Below are positions 15,453 through 20,450 of a stretch of DNA of 20,450 nucleotides, in pieces. The DNA is from Bacteroidota bacterium. Its GTDB lineage: Bacteria; Bacteroidota; Bacteroidia; B-17B0; B-17BO. The translations under genes and the position numbers were made by a program. The stretch spans positions 1 to 20,450 of the forward strand of contig JANXRU010000106.1 in NCBI GenBank assembly GCA_025356715.1, given 5' to 3'. A model generated the notes under the pieces. The model had not been told where the DNA came from, searched no databases, and saw only the letters and a program-made list of their open reading frames with translations. The number at the start of each line of letters is the position of its first letter. Within the stretch, counting starts at the first letter, position 1.

Positions 15453-18026
15453 ATGAAGAAAATCTTATTACTAATCGTTGCCTTAATATTTAGTACAAAT
15501 ATTATTAAGGCTCAACTACCTTCTGGTTCTTATTCGGATTTTCATCGAGAAGGCAGCTTTTTACTTTTAGAAGAAAATTACGATTTAGCTCTCAAAAATT
15601 TTTTACAGGCCTATCACATTGATTCTACTTCTGCAAATATTAATTATAATGTTGGATATTGTTACTTACACTCATCAACTAAGAAAGGGCTTGCAGAAAG
15701 ATATTTATTAAAAGCTATCTCTAATGTTTCTAAAAACTATTCTCCAGAAAATCCATCAGAAAAAACCGCTCCTCCATTAGCCTATTTATATTATGCTAAA
15801 GCTTTACATATCAATTACAAATTTGATGAAGCTACAACTCAATTCGAAATATTTGAAAATCAATATGCAAAGGGTAAGGAAATGAAAGAGGAAGTTCTTT
15901 ATGCTAAAGAACAAAATGCTTATGCTAAAGAGTTGGTTGCTGTGCCAATGAATGTGAAAATTGAAAATTTAGGCGACAGTATTAATAGTCAATACCCTGA
16001 TTTTAGTGCTGTTTTAAGTGCTGACGAAAGAACAATGATTTACACAACTCGCCGCAATAATTCAACTGGTGGAGAAAAGGCGCCTGACGGACAATTTTAT
16101 GAAGATGTTGTTGTGTCTTATAAAGACGATAATAATATTTGGTCAACACCTAAATCAATATCAAGTTACATTAATACAAGCGGTAATGAAGGTTCTGCTA
16201 ATTTAACACCTGATGGGCAAACATTAATTATATATCAGGATAAAGGAGACGGGGGCAATGGAGATATTTATTACAGCAATTGGGATGGAAAAACCTGGAC
16301 AGCGTTACAGTCTTTTGGCTCAGATATAAATTCGAAATATTGGGAAACGCATGGTTGTTTAGCAGCTAACGGAACCATTCTCTATTTTATTTCTAACCGC
16401 CCAGGCGGATATGGAGGAAGAGATATTTATAGATGTAAAAAATTACCAAACGGTAATTGGAGCTTAGCGCAAAATCTTGGTCCAACAATTAATACTAAAT
16501 ATGATGAAGATGCTGTTTTTATTCATCCGGGCGGAGAGTTAATATTTGCTTCTAAGGGTCACAAAAACATGGGGGGATTTGATATTTTTGTTTCAGCGGT
16601 TGATGAAGAAGGCAAGTTTATTGAGCCAGAAAACATGCACTACCCAATTAATACGCCTGATGACGATGCTTTTTTTGTAACATCGCCTGACGGTAAACGA
16701 GGCTATTTTTCTTCTGCAAACGATAAAGGATACGGAGAAAAAGATATATACCTAATGACTATTCCTGATAGAAAAGAAAAACCATTAGCTTTGTTTAAAG
16801 GTTCGATTATAGCTGCAGATGGCGAAAAACTCCCTGATGATATCATTATTATTGTAACTGATAAAGAAACTGGTGAAGTGGTTGGAAATTACCGCCCTAA
16901 GGAAAATGGAACATTCTCAACTATTTTACCTCCAAATAAAAATTACAACTTCTCCTATACTAGTAAAGGTGAAGAGTTTTATAATGAAGATCTTTTCGTG
17001 TCAAACGATGTTGCTTACCAAGAACTTAAAAAAGAAATTAACCTCGAGCCAATAAGTTTGTTAGGCAAAGTTACTGTGAAAGAAAAAGGCATTTTATTAA
17101 ATACGCTTGTACTTAATAATCCCAAAAATAAACTACCTGTAGCAGATGCTAAAGTCACTTTAGTTGAAAATAGTGGAACATCTACTAATTTCAATGTTGA
17201 CACGAAAGGCAAAAAAGAGGCAACAACCTTAAGCTTTGAAAAAACATATACAATTTATGCAGAATCAAATGGCGTTAAGTCCTCCCCTAACGTATTCAAT
17301 ACCATTGGCCTTAAAGGCAGCAAATCGATTACTCAAATTATATATATGGAGGGAAAACCACTAAAAACATTTGATTTATTTCTAAACGTGTTAGCTGTTT
17401 CTAAAAATAATAAACCACTTGCAAATACCGCCATTACATTAACAGGTAATGATGGTAGTAAATATGAAGGTAAAACAAATGATAAAGGATATATAAAAAG
17501 TATTGAACTAGAGAAAGATGTAACTTATGAATTAATAGGTGAAGATAATGGTATAGTGTCTGAAAAACAACAGTTTAATACTACAGGCGTTAATTCTAAA
17601 AAATCATATAACAAAACAATCATTATAGGAGGAGAAAAAACAATTATAAATGCAGCTTGCGGATCGCCAGTTATATACAAACATTTATTTGAATATAATA
17701 TTAATGAAACAGATGAGGCACAGGATTGGGCTACTCTAATTGAAAGTATCGTGAGTAAAACGAAGGCGTGCAATCCTATTGTCAAAATATTATCTAGTGC
17801 TTCTCAAGTTCCAACTCACGCATTTAGTGGTAATCGCGAATTAGCAAAAAAACGTGCTGAAAATTTAGAGGTAAAAATTAAAGCTGCTGTTACTGCTAAA
17901 GGTGGAGATGCGAATAAAATTGTATTTAAACAGATTGCAGAAGTGCGTGGCCCAGTTTATTCTGGAGATTCACAAAATAAACAGAAATATGGTCCTTTTC
18001 AATACGTAAAAGTAATTGCTAGATAA
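15453..18026 (+). CDS. TPR / PD40 propeller / OmpA-like envelope protein
   Basis: The 857-residue protein has a signal peptide (1-20, ...NIIKAQ), a TPR-type helical region (about 28-160), PD40-type propeller blades (about 170-435, with repeated D-S-DG--L-F-S-R and GGxDIY patterns such as GYGGRDIYRCK and GYGEKDIYLM), a carboxypeptidase-regulatory-like domain (about 445-535), two Ig-like domains (about 537-735) and an OmpA-like C-terminal domain (about 740-857). The order resembles PorE and related Bacteroidota peptidoglycan-linked proteins, but there is no lipobox cysteine. The last domain keeps N--LA--RAENL but lacks the Asp of the peptidoglycan-binding TD motif, having SASQVPTHAFSGN instead. 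It is likely periplasmic or outer-membrane associated. A one-mismatch -7 box (TAATTTTA) lies 24 bases before the ATG. Terminators flank it on both sides, so it is monocistronic. Confidence 0.87.
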   Translation: MKKILLLIVALIFSTNIIKAQLPSGSYSDFHREGSFLLLEENYDLALKNFLQAYHIDSTSANINYNVGYCYLHSSTKKGLAERYLLKAISNVSKNYSPENPSEKTAPPLAYLYYAKALHINYKFDEATTQFEIFENQYAKGKEMKEEVLYAKEQNAYAKELVAVPMNVKIENLGDSINSQYPDFSAVLSADERTMIYTTRRNNSTGGEKAPDGQFYEDVVVSYKDDNNIWSTPKSISSYINTSGNEGSANLTPDGQTLIIYQDKGDGGNGDIYYSNWDGKTWTALQSFGSDINSKYWETHGCLAANGTILYFISNRPGGYGGRDIYRCKKLPNGNWSLAQNLGPTINTKYDEDAVFIHPGGELIFASKGHKNMGGFDIFVSAVDEEGKFIEPENMHYPINTPDDDAFFVTSPDGKRGYFSSANDKGYGEKDIYLMTIPDRKEKPLALFKGSIIAADGEKLPDDIIIIVTDKETGEVVGNYRPKENGTFSTILPPNKNYNFSYTSKGEEFYNEDLFVSNDVAYQELKKEINLEPISLLGKVTVKEKGILLNTLVLNNPKNKLPVADAKVTLVENSGTSTNFNVDTKGKKEATTLSFEKTYTIYAESNGVKSSPNVFNTIGLKGSKSITQIIYMEGKPLKTFDLFLNVLAVSKNNKPLANTAITLTGNDGSKYEGKTNDKGYIKSIELEKDVTYELIGEDNGIVSEKQQFNTTGVNSKKSYNKTIIIGGEKTIINAACGSPVIYKHLFEYNINETDEAQDWATLIESIVSKTKACNPIVKILSSASQVPTHAFSGNRELAKKRAENLEVKIKAAVTAKGGDANKIVFKQIAEVRGPVYSGDSQNKQKYGPFQYVKVIAR

Positions 18027-18041
18027 TTTCATTTAATTTTC

Positions 18042-18081
18042 AAACAAAAACACCGACTTCAGTAAGTCGGTGTTTTTGTTT
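18042..18081. terminator. Long hairpin terminator after the OmpA-like gene
   Basis: Two perfect 18-base arms (18042-18059 and 18064-18081) flank a CAGT loop. The GC-rich core ACACCGACTT / AAGTCGGTGT is bordered by A-rich and T-rich sides, so it can end transcription rightward and, in principle, leftward. It lies 15 bases after the stop and ends 17 bases before the next ATG. Confidence 0.93.
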
Positions 18082-18098
18082 TAATACCTTTACAATTA

Positions 18099-18842
18099 AT
18101 GTTTAAAGAAACAAAACAAGATTGGTTTTATGAGTGGTTTGATACTACTTACTATCACACATTATACAAACACAGGGATTACTCGGAAGCCTCTGAGTTC
18201 ATAGATAACATTACTCAATTTCTTAAGTTAGAACCAAATACAAGTTGTTGGGATTTATGTTGCGGAAAAGGCCGCCACAGTATTTATCTTAATAAAAAAG
18301 GTTATAAAGTTGTTGGAACAGATCTATCTGAACAAAGCATTATTGAGGCTAACAAAAGCGCTAACGCATCTTTAGATTTTTATACACAAGACATGCGCCT
18401 ATTATTTCGCACCAATTACTTTGATGTGGTATTTAATTTATTTACCAGCTTTGGCTATTTTGATAAACGACAAGATGATGTGGATGTATTTTCATCTGTT
18501 TTCAAATCTTTAAAATCAAAGGGATTATTTGTATTTGACTTTTTAAATGCACAATATGTAAGAAACAATATTGTATCAAAAACTGATCAAACAATTGACG
18601 GGATACAGTTTCATATATCTAAATTAATTGAAAACAATACCGTTGTTAAGAATATTGATTTTACTGATAACAGTAAAGATTACCATTTTGAAGAACGCGT
18701 TAAATTATTTGACAAAACGTACTTTGAAAGTTTAGCATTAGACTGTGGTTTTACAATTTTAAATACCTTTGGAAATTATAAATTAGAGCCATTCGAGTTA
18801 CAAACGTCACCACGATTAATATTAGTATTACAAAAACAATGA
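18099..18842 (+). CDS. Class I SAM-dependent methyltransferase
   Basis: The 247-residue protein has a Rossmann-type methyltransferase core: motif I WDLCCGKGRHS (51-61) binds SAM, Asp75 in VVGTDLSEQS ends strand 2 and should contact the ribose, and FDVVFNLFTSFGYFD (108-122) is motif IV. The N-terminal helical part (KQDWFYEWFDTTYYHTLYKHRDYSEASEFI) and the C-terminal half of antiparallel strands are typical of small-molecule methyltransferases in the ubiquinone/methylase-11 group; the substrate is unknown. It starts 17 bases after the long terminator, so its promoter must overlap the hairpin; TACCTTTA (18085-18092) is a one-mismatch -7 box. Its TGA overlaps the ATG of the ZIP gene (ATGA), so the two are translationally coupled. 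Confidence 0.88.
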   Translation: MFKETKQDWFYEWFDTTYYHTLYKHRDYSEASEFIDNITQFLKLEPNTSCWDLCCGKGRHSIYLNKKGYKVVGTDLSEQSIIEANKSANASLDFYTQDMRLLFRTNYFDVVFNLFTSFGYFDKRQDDVDVFSSVFKSLKSKGLFVFDFLNAQYVRNNIVSKTDQTIDGIQFHISKLIENNTVVKNIDFTDNSKDYHFEERVKLFDKTYFESLALDCGFTILNTFGNYKLEPFELQTSPRLILVLQKQ

Positions 18843-19585
18843 ACTTATTTTTACTAACTAGCTACCTTTCTCTACCAATACTTATAATTGGCATTATATT
18901 TTTGTCCATTAAAATTAAAGCAAAAAATTTACGTTTTTTGTTAGCTTTTAGCGCGGCCTATTTGTTTGCTATTTCGGTAACACATTTACTACCTGAATGT
19001 TATAATAACGCACAGGCAAAAACAATAGGTGTCTTTATTTTAATTGGATTTTTTATACAAATCGTGATAGAATATTTTAGTGCGGGGATTGAACATGGCC
19101 ATACTCACGCGCATACTGATACTTGTAAAAAACATCTGCCTATAGGAATGGTTTCAGGATTGTTTCTTCATTCGCTATTAGAAGGGTTGCCGATATACCA
19201 AAGTAGTGCAGTTATTACTGACAGCCATGCTATATTATCCACTCAACAATCTTTATTGTTTGGATTAGCATTACACAATATACCTATTGCCATTGCTTTT
19301 GTAACCTTGTTATTAGAACACAAAACATCCAAACTAAAAACCATTTTATTATTAATTGCGTTTGCATTTATGGCACCATTAGGCTGTTTCATTAGCTATG
19401 TTTTAAATACAATTGGAGTGCAAAACTATGACGGCTTTTTAAAATTATCATTTGCTGTGGTAATAGGAATTTTCTTACATATATCAACAGCTATTATGTT
19501 TGAAACAGGTGAGAATCACCGTTATAATTTTGCAAAAATTATTTCAATGATTGCTGGGGTAGTGCTTGCAACATGTATTAGTTAG
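18839..19585 (+). CDS. ZIP family divalent metal transporter
   Basis: ZIP transporters import zinc or other divalent metals into the cytoplasm. The 248-residue protein has about eight hydrophobic segments. Metal-site residues expected of ZIPs are seen: HLLPE (49-53) in the second segment, HSLLEGLPI (111-119, His111 and Glu115) and ALHNIPIAI (145-152, His146), the last replacing the common HEIPHE. A His-rich loop with His86, His88, His90 and His92 (EHGHTHAHTDTCKKH) lies between segments 3 and 4, where ZIPs usually have a metal-sensing loop. HIS214 and Glu222 lie in a late segment. It overlaps the methyltransferase by 4 bases and is followed 47 bases later by priA with no terminator between, so all three may be one operon. 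The metal cannot be told from sequence. Confidence 0.88.
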   Translation: MNLFLLTSYLSLPILIIGIIFLSIKIKAKNLRFLLAFSAAYLFAISVTHLLPECYNNAQAKTIGVFILIGFFIQIVIEYFSAGIEHGHTHAHTDTCKKHLPIGMVSGLFLHSLLEGLPIYQSSAVITDSHAILSTQQSLLFGLALHNIPIAIAFVTLLLEHKTSKLKTILLLIAFAFMAPLGCFISYVLNTIGVQNYDGFLKLSFAVVIGIFLHISTAIMFETGENHRYNFAKIISMIAGVVLATCIS

Positions 19586-19611
19586 CGAGAAAGGGCTATA
19601 GAGGCAGAAGA

Positions 19612-19635
19612 TAAAGAATGGATGATTAAAGAATG
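19612..19635. repeat. Short direct repeat before priA
   Basis: TAAAGAATG occurs at 19612-19620 and again at 19627-19635, a 15-base period. The second copy runs into the ATG codons of priA. It is short enough to be chance in this AT-rich spacer. Confidence 0.3.
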
Positions 19636-20450
19636 ATGTTCGAACATCAAACAACAAATAACGTGGATCAAAAAACACATACTGATACGATATTTATAGA
19701 TGTAATTGTGCCACTATCAGTTGCCAATAAATTTACATATCGTATTCCAAAAGAGTTGAATGAGAGTATTGCTATTGGTAAGCGCGTAATTGTTCAGTTT
19801 GGTAAATCTAAATTTTATACTGCTATTGTTTATCATATCCATCATAATCCACCAAAAGATTACGCAGCAAAATATATAGAAACCATTTTAGATGACGAAC
19901 CAATCGTTACAAAAGCTCAACTACAATTGTGGGATTGGATTTCTCAATACTATTTATGTAACCCTGGAGATGTGATGAATGCTGCTTTACCAAGCGGCTT
20001 AAAATTAAGCAGTACCTCCCACATTACACTTAATCCAAATTTCAGTTTAGATGAAGTAGATTATCATTACTTTACCGAACGGGAACATTCTGTTTTAGAG
20101 GCTTTACAAATCAATGCCTCTATGAGCTTTGAAGACGTGAGTGTGATGCTTGGTATAAAAACCATACACGTATTTATCAATGGCTTAATTAAAAAAGGTG
20201 CAGTTGTTATTTATGAAGAAATAAAAGATAAGTATAAGCCGAAGTTGGTTGATTACATTGGAATTAACAGCAACCTGTTAACCAACAACATCTTACTAAA
20301 AGAAACCTTAGATACCTTAGAAAAAAAAGCATTTAAACAAGCAGAAGTTTTATTAGCGGTTTATCATCTTTTAAAAACAGACGAAACAGCCAAACAATTA
20401 GGTTTGGTAAAAAAACAAGTGTTACTTAAAACCTTTGACACAAGCGTCAT
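19633..20450 (+). CDS. priA: Primosomal protein N' (replication restart helicase), partial (C-terminus outside window)
   Basis: PriA recognises stalled replication forks and reloads the replisome. Only the first 272 codons are here, of about 800, with the frame open to the window end. The N-terminal DNA 3'-end-binding domain is recognisable: DVIVPLSVANKFTYRIPKEL, then GKRVIVQFGKSKFYTAIVYHI and, further on, LWDWISQYYLCNPGDVMNAALPSGLK, all standard for Bacteroidota PriA. A winged-helix region follows (about residues 150-200, EREHSVLEALQINASMSFEDVSVMLG). The helicase motifs and the zinc-binding cysteines lie beyond the end. Two adjacent ATGs at 19633 and 19636 can start it, with an in-frame TAA at 19627 just upstream; a GTG at 19663 would fit too and shorten an unconserved tail. 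A 16-bp palindrome covers the start. It probably shares a transcript with the ZIP gene. Confidence 0.93.
   Translation, partial: MMFEHQTTNNVDQKTHTDTIFIDVIVPLSVANKFTYRIPKELNESIAIGKRVIVQFGKSKFYTAIVYHIHHNPPKDYAAKYIETILDDEPIVTKAQLQLWDWISQYYLCNPGDVMNAALPSGLKLSSTSHITLNPNFSLDEVDYHYFTEREHSVLEALQINASMSFEDVSVMLGIKTIHVFINGLIKKGAVVIYEEIKDKYKPKLVDYIGINSNLLTNNILLKETLDTLEKKAFKQAEVLLAVYHLLKTDETAKQLGLVKKQVLLKTFDTSV
19634..19649. repeat. 16-bp perfect palindrome over the priA start
   Basis: TGATGTTCGAACATCA reads the same on both strands with no spacer base, centred between 19641 and 19642. It covers the second priA ATG. With no loop it is a better candidate for a dimer-binding DNA site than for an RNA hairpin; coincidence is possible. 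Confidence 0.5.

Noticed and set aside
19634..19649. LexA (SOS) box reading of the priA palindrome
   Set aside because: The half-sites are in the order GTTC-GAAC with no spacer, not GAAC-N4-GTTC.
1..20450. CRISPR arrays, tRNA or rRNA genes, insertion sequences, phage or defence genes
   Set aside because: No spaced repeats, cloverleaf-like sequences, transposase or integrase motifs, or toxin/nuclease modules were seen on either strand; gene content is core metabolism and envelope.

Overview
The window reads as an ordinary chromosomal stretch of an AT-rich member of the Bacteroidota. The evidence is a secreted protein ending in a type IX secretion (T9SS) sorting domain, several promoters matching the phylum's TTTG / TAnnTTTG consensus, very weak ribosome-binding sites, and signal peptides ending in the ...SFSQ or ...AQ style typical of the group. 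A finer placement (Flavobacteriia-like?) is only a guess. I see no rRNA, tRNA, CRISPR array, phage, insertion sequence or defence cassette.

Layout. (1) 1-1090, minus strand: the N-terminal 275 codons of gatA preceded by tatA, with a terminator hairpin between them. (2) 1109-2741, plus: methylmalonyl-CoA epimerase, whose promoter overlaps the divergent tatA promoter, then a secreted two-domain protein of unknown function. (3) 2749-5289, minus: a secreted protein built of about 13 TPR repeats, and ATP-dependent phosphofructokinase. (4) 5517-10225, plus: a tight run of accA, efp, an outer-membrane barrel-like gene, lipA and a GT39-like membrane glycosyltransferase, with gaps of 34, 36, about 2 and 2 bases, probably one operon. 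(5) 10243-13128, minus: a small CxxC membrane protein and an 842-residue T9SS-secreted adhesin-like protein. (6) 13272-18026, plus: a YjbR-family protein, a 61-residue protein, a lipoylated E2 acyltransferase with a textbook promoter and a strong terminator, and an 857-residue TPR / PD40 / OmpA-like envelope protein closed by a long hairpin terminator. (7) 18099 to the end, plus: a methyltransferase overlapping a ZIP metal transporter, then the first 272 codons of priA.

How the genes connect: most are housekeeping. Epimerase, AccA, PfkA, LipA and the lipoyl-dependent E2 are central carbon and fatty-acid metabolism, and LipA makes the cofactor that E2 carries. GatA and EF-P serve translation. 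The rest of the window concerns the cell envelope and surface: TatA, the TPR protein, the barrel, the glycosyltransferase, the T9SS cargo and the OmpA-like protein.

I did not find a convincing new multi-gene system. The points most worth a second look are an EF-P whose loop tip carries Asn where Lys or Arg is expected, two genes whose -7 box lies exactly 4 bases before the start codon (candidate leaderless mRNAs), a terminator hairpin only 20 bases ahead of the gatA start, and a 16-bp perfect palindrome over the priA start.
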